Below, piece by piece: positions 8,479 through 17,630 of a stretch of DNA of 64,000 nucleotides (positions are counted from its first letter, which is position 1; every line of letters starts with the position of its first letter). The DNA comes from M3007 sp046160345. Its GTDB lineage: Bacteria; Bacteroidota; Bacteroidia; Chitinophagales; Saprospiraceae. The DNA is taken from assembly GCA_046160345.1 (NCBI GenBank), contig JBJXGO010000010.1, positions 1 through 64,000 on the forward strand, in the 5' to 3' direction. The position numbers were made by a program, and so were the translations under genes. The notes beneath the pieces are model-generated. The model searched no databases, was not told the DNA's origin, and saw only the letters and a program-made list of their open reading frames with translations.

Positions 8479-9753
8479 TTATTCCCCCTTTTCTTTCGCA
8501 AATTCATTATAACCTTTGATCAAGGATTGGTACAAAAGTTTGCCTTGCAAAGCATAACCGTATTTGGTATAATGCACTGAATCTGAGGTCATCAAGTTGT
8601 ATGATTTCCAATATACTGATGAATTTTCCCCACCTGTGAAATTGTATAAATCCCACAACGCGAAACCTTTTTCACGCGCGAAATCTCTTATCACCTGGCT
8701 TGTCCTGGCCATGTGCGGGTTCAGGCCCTTGCCTCTCAAATAGGAATCCGCTGGGGTTGTAAAAAGGATAAGACTTGAGGGGCTTCGTTCCATTATTTGT
8801 GTAGTAAGTTGTTCCATGGTGCGACGCAGGTAAGCGGGGTCTGTAGATCCCTGGCTTTCGTTGGTGCCAAAAGAAAGGATCACCAGATCAGGCTCAAGGT
8901 CGGCCACTTGATGGGCGAAGTATTTGGCTCTGGCGAAATCCATAAATTTTGCCCCGTTCACTCCAATTGAATGATACAAAACACCGCTTAATTCATTTTC
9001 TACAGAAATGCCGTCTATGGTCAATGTCCGTTCTTGCGCCCTGGTTTTTTTGGCTGCAATGGTAAATGAGCCGACAGGTCGATCAAAATAAAATGACCGG
9101 GCGTAGTCATCTTCAATAAAAAGTTGAGCCACCTGATTGGACGCCTCATCGCGCACTTCCAGGTCGTATTCTAAGGCGGTTTTTCTTTGAAAAACAATCA
9201 CTTTTGTAAAAAAACGGCTTTCGGAGGTGGCCGTGTCCCGCATCCGAAATGTTAGTTCTGCGCGTGGATTGGTGGTGCTGAGTTTAAACCCTGCCGCACC
9301 AAAATTGGTAACGGGTGAAACGTCACGCTGACAGTTTGAGCCTATCCACCGACAGTTGCTCTCTGCCAAAAAATCTTTTGCGCCATTTGACTGGGCTAAT
9401 TTGTAGGGGAATAGCAATCCGCGTCCGGCATCACCAAACTCGCGTTGCAGGCGGTCTCGAACTTCTCGTGTGAGAAAATTGCCCAAAATATGCGAATCGC
9501 CCAGGTGCACGATGCTGATTTTCTTCCCGCCTTCTGTCCGCTGTGTAAATAGTTTTTGGAATACAGGTTCCAGGTAAACCTTGTTTTCAAGCTCGTTGTC
9601 GTCCTGTCGAATAAAACTGTAACCTGCCCCTACGGTATCTGCATCTGTTATTTGAACCTGAGGCAGACGGAATTGTGACTGGCATTGGCCAATAAAAAGA
9701 AGCAAAAATGCCGAGCAAATCCAAATACGGAGGGAGGAGACTGGAAGTTGCAT
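8479..9753 (-). CDS. Secreted SGNH/GDSL-family hydrolase
   Basis: From the ATG at 9753 the product has 424 residues with a signal peptide ending near CQSQF. The frame extends to 9792, but the start at 9753 begins directly at the signal sequence and leaves a -7 box at 9790-9797 outside the gene. Block I is IVHLGDSHILGNF, block III ILSFGTNESQG, and a C-terminal DSVHYTKYGYALQG supplies the Asp/His pair. The H in GDSH is typical of the SGNH set linked to O-acetylation or polysaccharide modification. It is paralogous in layout to the next gene upstream (9811-11256), so the two may act on the same exported glycan. The substrate is unknown. Confidence 0.8.
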   Translation of the reverse strand: MQLPVSSLRIWICSAFLLLFIGQCQSQFRLPQVQITDADTVGAGYSFIRQDDNELENKVYLEPVFQKLFTQRTEGGKKISIVHLGDSHILGNFLTREVRDRLQREFGDAGRGLLFPYKLAQSNGAKDFLAESNCRWIGSNCQRDVSPVTNFGAAGFKLSTTNPRAELTFRMRDTATSESRFFTKVIVFQRKTALEYDLEVRDEASNQVAQLFIEDDYARSFYFDRPVGSFTIAAKKTRAQERTLTIDGISVENELSGVLYHSIGVNGAKFMDFARAKYFAHQVADLEPDLVILSFGTNESQGSTDPAYLRRTMEQLTTQIMERSPSSLILFTTPADSYLRGKGLNPHMARTSQVIRDFAREKGFALWDLYNFTGGENSSVYWKSYNLMTSDSVHYTKYGYALQGKLLYQSLIKGYNEFAKEKGE

Positions 9754-9789
9754 AAAAGTATAGCGTTCAAATATCGGACAATAAGGGTG

Positions 9790-9797
9790 CAAATGTA
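9790..9797 (-). promoter_or_regulatory. -7 box of the SGNH hydrolase gene at 8479-9753
   Basis: Minus-strand TACATTTG matches TAnnTTTG exactly. The leader to the ATG at 9753 would be about 32 nt, giving this gene its own promoter despite its position behind the upstream SGNH gene. Confidence 0.4.
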
Positions 9798-9810
9798 CGC
9801 AGCGAAAACA

Positions 9811-11256
9811 TCACTGCGGCTTTCTCCCCTTCCTCCAATCGGTTTGTTCTTTCAAAAACAGTTTTGCAAACATGGCCCCTACTACTTTCCCGCCCTCATG
9901 GGTTAGGTGCGTGTAATCTGTGTTCGCAAGGCGAGGCCGGTTATAAGCAAAACGAACCATGGTGTTTGGCCCTCCCATGCCCCAAAAGAGATCGAAAAAA
10001 AGGAGGCCGTGTTTTCGTGCTAAATTACGCTGCATTTTTACAATGGCCGGCACGCCCTGCATCGTTCCGATCTCGGTTCCCACCTTGGCCCCACGATCGC
10101 CCACGCTGACCACCAAAATTGGCTTGCCGGGAAAGCAGTTCTTAAGATGTTTGAAGGTCCGGTCAAGTTCAGCTTCGTACCATTTGATGTTTGTCAATGA
10201 ATTAGTTACAGCGTTCAGACCGACTTGAAGTACAATCAGGTCATATCGAAGCACAGCGTCAAATTGGCGCACAAAGGCTGGCTCGAGCAGTTTCAAAGGC
10301 CCGCCGCTGTTTCCGCGTATTGAAAAATTATCAATATAAATTCCCGGCCCACTTTCCAGACTTGCCCCATAGGCTGTAAGTCCCGAGGTATTTGAGAATT
10401 GGAACGTAAAACCATCTGTGCTTGACTGGTTTCCTTTCCAGAACCAGGTAGAAAGCCTGGAAGGTTTTGCAGGCAGTTTTTCAAATTTGGCGGGGCTATT
10501 TTTTGCCTGCCAGACCAGGGAGCTAACGGAATCCGAACTATAGAAAAACAGAACCTGGCTCCACCGTTGTGTGTGTTTAAAATAGCTGGCGCCCTCGTAT
10601 TGAACCATTGCCTCCGGTCCTGGACTATAAGCATATCCGTTAACGCCTAGTTTTGGACGGTTTTCGGTTTTTTTTACGATCGAGTGAGCATACCAGTCAT
10701 TAAAACGGTGCTTCAAACTGCGCTTAAATTGAGCAACTTCTGAGGTGATCGGCACAAAACCAACTCCCGCACCGCCCCAGGCTGTTTGCAGGGAATCGCG
10801 CAAATCGCCCACCAATATGTCCCCTTCAACAAAAGAATCCCCATACCAGGCCACACGTACAGTGCGCCCCATGGAAATAGAATCCACGGCTTCAAAAAAA
10901 CGGTCGAGCCCACTCTGATCAAAAGAATAGTTCTCGATTTTGTTGCCAAAATAGATCGAGTCAAGCATAGGAGCCACCCTGATGGAATCTGCTTGAATTG
11001 CGGCAGCTGTGCTATCTGGAAAAATATTAAAATTTGAGTCTTGAGCGAAATATGCTGTACTGTCAGGAGGTGGCGCATCAATGAAATCATCTGAGGCGGC
11101 TACCAGAACAGAGTCCCGTACATCAGCGAAGATGTCCATTTTCCGAAGTTGGAGATCACCCAAAGTCATGCCGCCCGGCAGTAGAGAAAGGCCGGCAAGC
11201 AATATCAATACAAGGATTGCAAGTGAAAGGGCTTGTCCAGTATAATTTTTTTCCAT
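9811..11256 (-). CDS. Membrane-anchored SGNH/GDSL-family hydrolase
   Basis: The 481-residue protein has an N-terminal membrane anchor (about 9-30, LSLAILVLILLAGLSLL), a low-complexity acidic linker and an SGNH domain. Block I is VAWYGDSFVEGD, an Asn-containing block LIVLQVGLNAVTN follows, and DYTHLTHEGGKVVG near the end carries the Asp/His pair. In Bacteroidota, paired SGNH proteins of this kind often accompany an MBOAT acyltransferase; none is present here. Four bp separate its start from the stop of the small membrane protein gene upstream, so the two form an operon. Confidence 0.78.
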   Translation of the reverse strand: MEKNYTGQALSLAILVLILLAGLSLLPGGMTLGDLQLRKMDIFADVRDSVLVAASDDFIDAPPPDSTAYFAQDSNFNIFPDSTAAAIQADSIRVAPMLDSIYFGNKIENYSFDQSGLDRFFEAVDSISMGRTVRVAWYGDSFVEGDILVGDLRDSLQTAWGGAGVGFVPITSEVAQFKRSLKHRFNDWYAHSIVKKTENRPKLGVNGYAYSPGPEAMVQYEGASYFKHTQRWSQVLFFYSSDSVSSLVWQAKNSPAKFEKLPAKPSRLSTWFWKGNQSSTDGFTFQFSNTSGLTAYGASLESGPGIYIDNFSIRGNSGGPLKLLEPAFVRQFDAVLRYDLIVLQVGLNAVTNSLTNIKWYEAELDRTFKHLKNCFPGKPILVVSVGDRGAKVGTEIGTMQGVPAIVKMQRNLARKHGLLFFDLFWGMGGPNTMVRFAYNRPRLANTDYTHLTHEGGKVVGAMFAKLFLKEQTDWRKGRKPQ

Positions 11257-11260
11257 TGTA

Positions 11261-11560
11261 TTACCTGAAATACATCAAGATAGCCCCGAACGCAGTTATC
11301 AGCGCCAACAAAACAGACGCCATTTTGATTGAATACCGCATATGCCTGACAAAACTTTCGATCTCTTTGCGAAATTGCGGATAGCGCGGTAAAATTTCTT
11401 CCTCAAGTCTTTGGCGGTTGAAAATATGGGCCGCACCAAATTCAATTTTATTTCGCACCAGAATGCCATAAACTTTGAGCACCTTGGCCCGAAAGTAAAC
11501 ATTGACGAACAACATGGCCACAAACAGGCCGCCTACGATAAAAAGGAGGAGTGTGTACAT
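11261..11560 (-). CDS. Small membrane protein of unknown function
   Basis: From the ATG at 11560 the product has 99 residues with one N-terminal membrane segment (YTLLLFIVGGLFVAMLFVNV), a charged helical middle (RQRLEEEILPRYPQFRKEI) and a second C-terminal membrane segment (VLLALITAFGAILMYF). A longer frame to 11596 would run through a perfect -7 box, so 11560 is chosen. I recognise no family. It leads an operon with the membrane-anchored SGNH hydrolase 4 bp downstream. Confidence 0.65.
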   Translation of the reverse strand: MYTLLLFIVGGLFVAMLFVNVYFRAKVLKVYGILVRNKIEFGAAHIFNRQRLEEEILPRYPQFRKEIESFVRHMRYSIKMASVLLALITAFGAILMYFR

Positions 11561-11564
11561 GGCG

Positions 11565-11572
11565 CAAAGGTA
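11565..11572 (-). promoter_or_regulatory. -7 box 4 nt upstream of the small membrane protein start
   Basis: Minus-strand TACCTTTG fits TAnnTTTG exactly and is followed by CGCC and ATG. The predicted transcript is leaderless or nearly so. Confidence 0.45.
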
Positions 11573-11651
11573 AACCGGACAAGGTTGCTCTTTCAACTTT
11601 ACCCAACTTTTACATTGTTAATCTGTTCAAATCCCGAAATTTGCCGCCCTT

Positions 11652-13463
11652 ATGCAGAAAGAAGAAGAAACCTCCCGCCCAAAACTTACCCGTGAAAGCC
11701 TTCGCGAAGCTTTAAAGATCTTTGTTTATATCCGTCCGTATCGTGTTCAGTTCATTGTTGGATTATTCCTCCTGTTTCTAGGCAGTACGGTGTTTTTGGT
11801 CTTCCCGGCACTTATCGGGCGCTCGCTGGATGTTGCCCAGGGAAATATTCCGCAACAAATTGATTTGCCTAAAATTGGGCTTTGGCTTGTATTGATCCTT
11901 GTTTTTCAAGGAATTGTATCTTATTTCAGGGTCATGATGTTTGCCCAGGTAAGTGAACGGGGCACTGCCGATATCCGGGTAGCCCTCTACAGGCGGCTCA
12001 TTTCGCTTCCAATTGTTTTTTTTGAGAAGAGTCGGGTTGGGGAGTTGGTTAGCCGCTTGACTAACGACGTCGAGAAACTGTACAACACCTTTTACTTTGT
12101 TTTGGCAGAATTCCTGCGTCAGATCATAATTCTCGTTGGGGGCATTGCTGTTTTGTGGTGGATGTCGCCCAGGCTGGCATTTGTAATGCTGGCTACTTTT
12201 CCTGTTATCGTGATCGGTGCAATGGTTTTTGGACGTTGGGTAAGGAAACTGTCAAAACAGCGGCAAGACAAGTTGGCCAACACCAACACGATCCTGGACG
12301 AAACCTTGCAAAGCATACACGCCGTCAAAGCATTTACCAACGAACTCTTTGAAAGTCAACGATATGGCCGCTCAAATGCGGAAGTAGTACAAGTCTCCAT
12401 GCGTTACGCCAAAGGAAGGGCTGTATTCGCGGTGTTTATAATTACTATGCTTTTTGGCGCCTTGTTTTTTGTCATTTTATATGGCATGAACATGGTGCAG
12501 ACGGATGCCGGGCTTCCAGTGGGCACTCCCGGGAAATTTACCGGAGGCGACCTGATCGCTTTTATTACCTACACCGCTGTCATTGGAGGAAGCATAGCCA
12601 GCCTGGGGAATTTTTATACCGAACTAGTAGGAGCAGTAGGAGCCACGGAGCGTATCCGTGAAATATTAAAATCTCCATCCGAAACTGAGGAGCGCAAGCG
12701 GGGGAGTGTTCCAGCCGAACGTTTTAAGGGCAATATTTCTTTTCAAAATATTCAGTTTTCGTATCCAACACGCCCTGATGTGCCGGTATTGAGCGGGGTA
12801 AGCTTGGATATTCCTGCGGGTAAAAAAGTTGCCGTAGTCGGGCAAAGCGGTGCGGGCAAATCCACCATCATGCAGTTGATCTTGCAGTTTCATTTTCCTG
12901 TTGCCGGGAAGATCCAGATGGACGGCAGGGATATTTTTGACTACGAATTAGAGTCTTATCGACACAACTTTGCCATTGTCCCACAGGAAGTTATCCTCTT
13001 TGGCGGCACGATCAGGGAGAATATATTGTATGGAAAGCCAGATGCTACCGAAACAGAGATCATTGAAGCTGCCAAACAGGCAAATACCTGGGATTTTATC
13101 TCAATATTTCCAGATGGGCTGGATACGATTGTTGGAGAGCGAGGCATAAAGCTTTCAGGCGGTCAACGTCAGCGCATTGCGATCGCACGGGCTATTTTGC
13201 GCAATCCGAGTATTTTGCTGCTGGATGAAGCAACTTCTTCCCTGGATGCCGAATCAGAAAAAGTGGTGCAAGAAGCACTTCACAGGCTAATGGTTGGACG
13301 CACAAGTATTATTATTGCACATCGATTGGCTACAATTCGGGAGGTGGACTGTATTTATGTATTGGAACATGGCCGTATTCTGGAACAAGGCACCCACGAA
13401 CAACTTTCTGCAAAAGTTGACGGAGCCTACTCCAGTCTGGCAAAATTGCAATTTGAATCTTGA
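11652..13463 (+). CDS. MsbA-like lipid/multidrug ABC exporter (fused TMD-NBD)
   Basis: The 603-residue half-transporter has a six-helix type I exporter domain (about 30-330) and a C-terminal ATPase. Visible motifs are Walker A VVGQSGAGKST (about 394-404), Q-loop VPQEVILFGGTIRENILYG, signature LSGGQRQR (about 501), Walker B ILLLDEATSSLD (about 521) and the H-loop IIAHRLAT. It would act as a homodimer in the inner membrane exporting a lipid, lipopolysaccharide precursor or drug; the sequence does not fix the substrate. A -7-like GAAATTTG (11636-11643) with TTG 18 nt upstream (11615-11617) ends eight bases before the ATG, suggesting a near-leaderless mRNA. Confidence 0.9.
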   Translation: MQKEEETSRPKLTRESLREALKIFVYIRPYRVQFIVGLFLLFLGSTVFLVFPALIGRSLDVAQGNIPQQIDLPKIGLWLVLILVFQGIVSYFRVMMFAQVSERGTADIRVALYRRLISLPIVFFEKSRVGELVSRLTNDVEKLYNTFYFVLAEFLRQIIILVGGIAVLWWMSPRLAFVMLATFPVIVIGAMVFGRWVRKLSKQRQDKLANTNTILDETLQSIHAVKAFTNELFESQRYGRSNAEVVQVSMRYAKGRAVFAVFIITMLFGALFFVILYGMNMVQTDAGLPVGTPGKFTGGDLIAFITYTAVIGGSIASLGNFYTELVGAVGATERIREILKSPSETEERKRGSVPAERFKGNISFQNIQFSYPTRPDVPVLSGVSLDIPAGKKVAVVGQSGAGKSTIMQLILQFHFPVAGKIQMDGRDIFDYELESYRHNFAIVPQEVILFGGTIRENILYGKPDATETEIIEAAKQANTWDFISIFPDGLDTIVGERGIKLSGGQRQRIAIARAILRNPSILLLDEATSSLDAESEKVVQEALHRLMVGRTSIIIAHRLATIREVDCIYVLEHGRILEQGTHEQLSAKVDGAYSSLAKLQFES

Positions 13464-13544
13464 GTCTTTTCCGCCGTTTACACGATACCTCCATATTTTC
13501 ACCTTTATATTGCTTGAATTAACATCGGGCAAATTACCCATAAA

Positions 13545-14090
13545 ATGAATAAAAAAGCAGCAAAACCAGGCTTGACCCCAAAAAAAGTTGGAGAAAGCAA
13601 AACGGTGATGACTGAACTCATCATGCCCAACGATACCAACCCTATGAGCCATTTGATGGGGGGATATTTAATGCGCTGGATGGACATTGCCTGTGCAATT
13701 TGTGCAGGAAAACATTGCGAATCACACGTGGTAACTGCAGCTGTTGACCATATTTCATTTCAAAACCCTATTTTTTTAGGGGATGTCATCACCCTGGAAG
13801 CATGCGTGACACGGGCGTTCAATACATCTGTCGAAATCTATGTTCAGGTTTTTGCCAACGACATAAAAGGCCAGCAGCCTCGCCGCTGCAATCATGCCTA
13901 TTTTACTTTTGTGGCATTGGACGATAAAAAAAAGAACCCTGTGCCAGTACCGCCAGTATTGCCTTTGTCAAGTGAGGAGCAGCAATTATTTGAAAGTGCT
14001 GCCCGTCGGCGGGAACTGCGCCTTATCCTCTCAGGGCGCATGAAGGCGAAAGACGCGTCATTGCTACGCAAGTATTTTACTGAAATCTGA
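13545..14090 (+). CDS. Acyl-CoA thioesterase, hotdog fold
   Basis: The 181-residue protein has the signature of the YciA/BFIT/cytosolic acyl-CoA hydrolase group: MPNDTNPMSHLMGGYLMRWM, with Asn29-Asp30, GG at 39-40 and catalytic Asp47 at the start of the long helix. Next come TAAVDHISFQNPI and GDVITLEACVTRAFNTSVEI, the typical strands of the hotdog sheet. It hydrolyses acyl-CoA to free acid and CoA in the cytoplasm. The C-terminal extension after about residue 135 (KKKNPVPVPPVLPLSSEEQQ) is the usual helical tail. Chain-length specificity cannot be read. Confidence 0.88.
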   Translation: MNKKAAKPGLTPKKVGESKTVMTELIMPNDTNPMSHLMGGYLMRWMDIACAICAGKHCESHVVTAAVDHISFQNPIFLGDVITLEACVTRAFNTSVEIYVQVFANDIKGQQPRRCNHAYFTFVALDDKKKNPVPVPPVLPLSSEEQQLFESAARRRELRLILSGRMKAKDASLLRKYFTEI

Positions 14091-14094
14091 GCCC

Positions 14095-15063
14095 ATGCAT
14101 ATTAAGCCATACCAATCCTTTCTTTCCATTGTAGGCGTGTTGCAGTCACAACGCGAAATTCGGCTTTTGGCCTCGTGGTTGGAAGCGCTTTATGGAGAAT
14201 TGTCGGGTAATTTTACCCATTTTGAGTTTGTTTTAATAAATAATGGCTGCGATATGGCCGGCATAGAAGCCGCAATATTGCCGCTTCCGGAGGGCTTGCG
14301 TAAAAATATTTTCCTGCTCAATTTGAGTGCCAGGGTGAATAGAGATAACGCGATATTGGCTGGCCTTGACCGTGCTAACGGCGACTATACTGCGGTCTTT
14401 GAATTTGATTTTAAGGACAATCCCGCTTTGGTAACTCAAATGTGGGAAATGGCGCAAACCGGCAATGACATCGTTTATCTACGAGCCAGGGAACGGCGCT
14501 TGCCATTGTTGCAGCGACTTTTGTACAAAATTTTCTATTTCATCCTAAGCCGATATTCCCAACTGCGTATCGATCCCTGGGCACACCACACCAGGCTGAT
14601 CAGCCGTAGAGCGCTCAACTCCTTGCTCCGACTACGGGAAAACAGCCGCTACTTAAAAGCTAATTATGCGCTGGTAGGCTATTCAAATGCAAGTATTCCT
14701 GTCAAGGTTCCACTGCAACCAGAGCATTCGGCAAGTTTTGGCGAGCAGTTAAGTAGCGCGCTGGTTGTAGTTACTTCGTTCACTACTTTTTTGCGAAGCC
14801 TTTTGCTTTGGATATTTTTGTTCTCGGTATTGGTTGCGTTCGTGGCTATTTTCAATGCAGTAAAAGTAAAAATAACCAATATTGATATTTTTGGTGAGCG
14901 CGTTGAGAGCCTTTCCGGATGGGCTTTTTTGGTCGTGTTGATGTCAGTATTTTTTGCGCTTACTTGCTTGATCCTCTACGTGATGTCCATTTACCTCTCT
15001 AATATTTACAGTGAGATCAAAAACCGGCCCTTGTATATCGTAGAATCGGTACGCCGATTTTAA
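14095..15063 (+). CDS. Family 2 glycosyltransferase with two C-terminal membrane helices (GtrB/DPM-like)
   Basis: The 322-residue protein has an N-terminal GT-A fold and two membrane helices (about 228-252 and 276-306). The layout is that of GtrB/polyprenyl-phosphate sugar transferases. The usual DxD-like motif appears as FEFDFKDNPAL, where family members typically read MDADLQDPP; the first acidic position is therefore altered, though aspartates remain nearby. The preceding NRDNAILAGLDRANGDY corresponds to the conserved GK-xAI-AGLDxAxGD element. It probably moves a sugar from a nucleotide donor to a lipid carrier at the inner membrane. It starts 5 bp after the thioesterase stop. Confidence 0.8.
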   Translation: MHIKPYQSFLSIVGVLQSQREIRLLASWLEALYGELSGNFTHFEFVLINNGCDMAGIEAAILPLPEGLRKNIFLLNLSARVNRDNAILAGLDRANGDYTAVFEFDFKDNPALVTQMWEMAQTGNDIVYLRARERRLPLLQRLLYKIFYFILSRYSQLRIDPWAHHTRLISRRALNSLLRLRENSRYLKANYALVGYSNASIPVKVPLQPEHSASFGEQLSSALVVVTSFTTFLRSLLLWIFLFSVLVAFVAIFNAVKVKITNIDIFGERVESLSGWAFLVVLMSVFFALTCLILYVMSIYLSNIYSEIKNRPLYIVESVRRF

Positions 15064-15126
15064 ATTGTGTTTGACGTGAAAGCCCTGTAAAAAAAGACCC
15101 TGTGAGACCTAGAAACCAATAGACAG

Positions 15127-17037
15127 ATGCCTTCCCCGCTTGAAATCCTTCAAAAATATTGGCATTACCCATCCTTTCGACCCCTGCAGGAAGAGATCAT
15201 ACTTTCAGTGCTCGGAGGGCAGGATACCTTGGCGTTATTGCCAACCGGAGGAGGGAAATCTGTATGTTTCCAGGTGCCCGCCTTGTGCAAAGAGGGTATA
15301 TGTCTTGTGATCTCACCCCTGATCGCATTGATGAAAGACCAGGTACACAACTTGGACCGAAAGGGGGTCCCGGCAGCGGCGATATACTCCGGAATGAGCC
15401 ACAGGCAGATCGATATGATCTTTGAAAATGCCTGCAATGGGCAGTATAAATTCCTTTATGTAAGCCCTGAGCGCTTGCTGACTCCCATGGCCCGCGAACG
15501 GATCAAGCGGATGAATGTCAACCTTTTGGCCGTGGACGAAGCCCATTGTATCAGTCAATGGGGATACGATTTCAGGCCACCTTATTTGCAAATTTCCGAG
15601 TTGCGCAAGATCATCCCGAAAGTTCCGGTACTGGCACTAACCGCTACGGCAACTTCTGAGGTGTTGATCGATATACAGGATAAACTAGGCTTTCAGGCAC
15701 AGCATGTATTCCGGCAAAGTTTTGTGCGCAGCAACCTGTCGTATTCTGTTTTGTATGAAGACAATAAGCGGGAGAAATTGATTGATATTTTGCGAAGTGT
15801 GCCTGGAACGGGCATTGTTTATGCCAGAAGCCGCGGCGAAACCAAGGAAATCGCCCATTACATTGCTCAAAAAGGAATCAACGCAGATTTTTACCATGCA
15901 GGTTTGCCGGCCGAGGAGCGTAGTGCAAAACAAGTGGCCTGGATGGAAGGAAAAACCCGCATTATCGTGAGCACCAATGCGTTTGGGATGGGAATCGACA
16001 AGCCGGACGTTCGGATTGTTGTGCATTTGCATTTGCCTGACACCCTGGAAGGATACTTTCAGGAAGCCGGGCGGGCCGGTCGAGATGGAAAGAAATCTTA
16101 TGCGACCCTGTTATATGCTGCAGGCGACGGTGCAGCGTTGAAGTACCAGTTGCAAGCGGCGTTCCCCCAAATTGAATTGGTACGGAAAGTATATCGTGCT
16201 TTGGGAAGCTATACCCAACTTGCCATTGGTGCGGGCGAAGGCGAGAGTTTTGATTTCGACCTTGCGAATTTTTGTCAACATTTTAAATTTGATCAGGCCC
16301 CTACCCATGCAGCAATTCGATTGCTTGAGTTAGAAGGATGGATATTCATGAGTGATGCCGCCGCTTCCCCTGCCCGTGCCCATATTACTGCCAACCGGGA
16401 GGAATTGTATAACTATCAATTGCGCAACAAACAAGCTGATGTTGTTTTGAAAACCTTGCTCAGAGCCTTTCCAGGCTTGCAGTCAGATTATGTGGATATC
16501 AGCGAAGCGCTCGTGGCAAAATACGCCAATCTGCCTGTAGAGTTGGTCCAACAAGTGCTGCTATCGGCTCAAAATGAAGGTGTTCTGCGTTATGAACCGC
16601 GAAAGGAAAAGCCTCAGATCACCTTTACCCGTGAGCGCGTAGCTGCTGAAAACCTTACCATCGATCTTCAAAAATTCAGCATGCGCAAAAAACGGGCCGA
16701 ACAACGGGTTGAGCGGGCCATACAATTTGCAGAGACAAGAGAATGCCGCAGTCGGCAATTATTAACCTATTTTGATGAGCCTGAAAGCAAGGCTTGTGGC
16801 ATCTGCGATGTATGTACCGGGCGCCACAAGACAGAATTGAATGTTTCGAACTTTGAAAGTTATGAGAAAAAGATCAGGGATGTGCTGCGACTAGAACCAC
16901 TTCCCCTTGGAGAGATTTTAAAGGCGTTTTCCCCTAAGAGACAGGATACTGTAGCACATGTGCTGAACTATTTGTTGGATGAAGGGAAGTTAGTGTCTGG
17001 CACGGATGGCAAGATTGGACTTATTGCCGATTCGTGA
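15127..17037 (+). CDS. recQ: ATP-dependent DNA helicase RecQ, HRDC-less form
   Basis: The 636-residue superfamily 2 helicase has Walker A LLPTGGGKS (P39-S45), the DEAH box in AVDEAHCISQWGYDFRPPY (about 137-140), TNAFGMGIDKPDVR and EAGRAGRDG (motifs V and VI), and the RecQ zinc cysteines C540, C557, C560 and C563. A winged-helix-type tail follows. The C-terminal HRDC domain of E. coli RecQ is absent, matching a second, shorter RecQ class common in Bacteroidota. It unwinds 3'-5' in recombination and fork repair. Its last 17 bp overlap the convergent aroK gene. Confidence 0.95.
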   Translation: MPSPLEILQKYWHYPSFRPLQEEIILSVLGGQDTLALLPTGGGKSVCFQVPALCKEGICLVISPLIALMKDQVHNLDRKGVPAAAIYSGMSHRQIDMIFENACNGQYKFLYVSPERLLTPMARERIKRMNVNLLAVDEAHCISQWGYDFRPPYLQISELRKIIPKVPVLALTATATSEVLIDIQDKLGFQAQHVFRQSFVRSNLSYSVLYEDNKREKLIDILRSVPGTGIVYARSRGETKEIAHYIAQKGINADFYHAGLPAEERSAKQVAWMEGKTRIIVSTNAFGMGIDKPDVRIVVHLHLPDTLEGYFQEAGRAGRDGKKSYATLLYAAGDGAALKYQLQAAFPQIELVRKVYRALGSYTQLAIGAGEGESFDFDLANFCQHFKFDQAPTHAAIRLLELEGWIFMSDAAASPARAHITANREELYNYQLRNKQADVVLKTLLRAFPGLQSDYVDISEALVAKYANLPVELVQQVLLSAQNEGVLRYEPRKEKPQITFTRERVAAENLTIDLQKFSMRKKRAEQRVERAIQFAETRECRSRQLLTYFDEPESKACGICDVCTGRHKTELNVSNFESYEKKIRDVLRLEPLPLGEILKAFSPKRQDTVAHVLNYLLDEGKLVSGTDGKIGLIADS

Positions 17038-17548
17038 TTTGTTCCAACATTTTTTCCAGGAATGCATCGTCTATCTCATTTTGTTCCAATAGCAATTTTG
17101 CCCGTACATAATAAGGTTCGCGTTCCTCCATTTTTTTTTCAATAAATGCTTGTAAATCAGCATCTTTTACTTCAGAAAGCAAAGGCCGGAACTCTTTTTC
17201 ATGCCGCAATCGCTTTGCAAGCAGGGTAGGGGGCGTTTTTAGATAAATTGTTGTCCCGACACTATTCATCCAAATTATGTTGTCAAAAAAGCAGGGGGTT
17301 CCGCCACCAGTTGCAATAACTGAGCTGGAGTATCCCTCGAGCGATCGCAAGGCCTCCCGCTCCAGTAGCCTAAAATCGGATTCGCCCTTTTCCGCAAAAA
17401 TTTGGCTAATGCTTCCTCCTGTTTTTTGACTGATCAGATCGTCCAGATCGAGGAAGGGCAAATGGATCTTTTCAGCCAAAAGCTGCCCCCAATGGGTCTT
17501 GCCACAACCCATAAAACCGAGCAGAAAAACATGATCTTGGGTTTGCAT
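17021..17548 (-). CDS. aroK: Shikimate kinase
   Basis: From the ATG at 17548 the product has 175 residues. The frame continues to 17578, but that would cover a -7 box and add a polar, unrelated N-terminus. The P-loop is LLGFMGCGKT (Gly11-Thr18), followed by FLDLDDLISQKTG (shikimate-binding Asp), DFRLLEREAL (Arg), VIATGGGTP (GGG loop) and RHEKEFRPLL (lid). It phosphorylates shikimate for aromatic amino-acid synthesis. It shares a palindromic divergent promoter with the DUF1573 lipoprotein gene and overlaps recQ tail to tail. Confidence 0.95.
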   Translation of the reverse strand: MQTQDHVFLLGFMGCGKTHWGQLLAEKIHLPFLDLDDLISQKTGGSISQIFAEKGESDFRLLEREALRSLEGYSSSVIATGGGTPCFFDNIIWMNSVGTTIYLKTPPTLLAKRLRHEKEFRPLLSEVKDADLQAFIEKKMEEREPYYVRAKLLLEQNEIDDAFLEKMLEQITNRQ

Positions 17549-17575
17549 ATCGTTTTGACGTTTACTGCTTTCAGG

Positions 17576-17598
17576 CAAAGATAACCCGGTTATCTTTG
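17576..17598. promoter_or_regulatory. Palindromic pair of divergent -7 boxes (aroK / DUF1573)
   Basis: An 11-bp perfect inverted repeat about one central base (CAAAGATAACC, then C, then GGTTATCTTTG) contains TATCTTTG on each strand. The minus copy (17583 to 17576) faces aroK with a 27-nt leader; the plus copy (17591 to 17598) faces the DUF1573 gene with a 32-nt leader. Both match TAnnTTTG. The two -33 regions would overlap the opposite promoter, so the promoters probably exclude each other. No clear TTTG is visible at either -33 position. Confidence 0.5.
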
Positions 17599-17630
17599 CC
17601 CTCCATTATTCAGATTAAACTTAACTTTCT

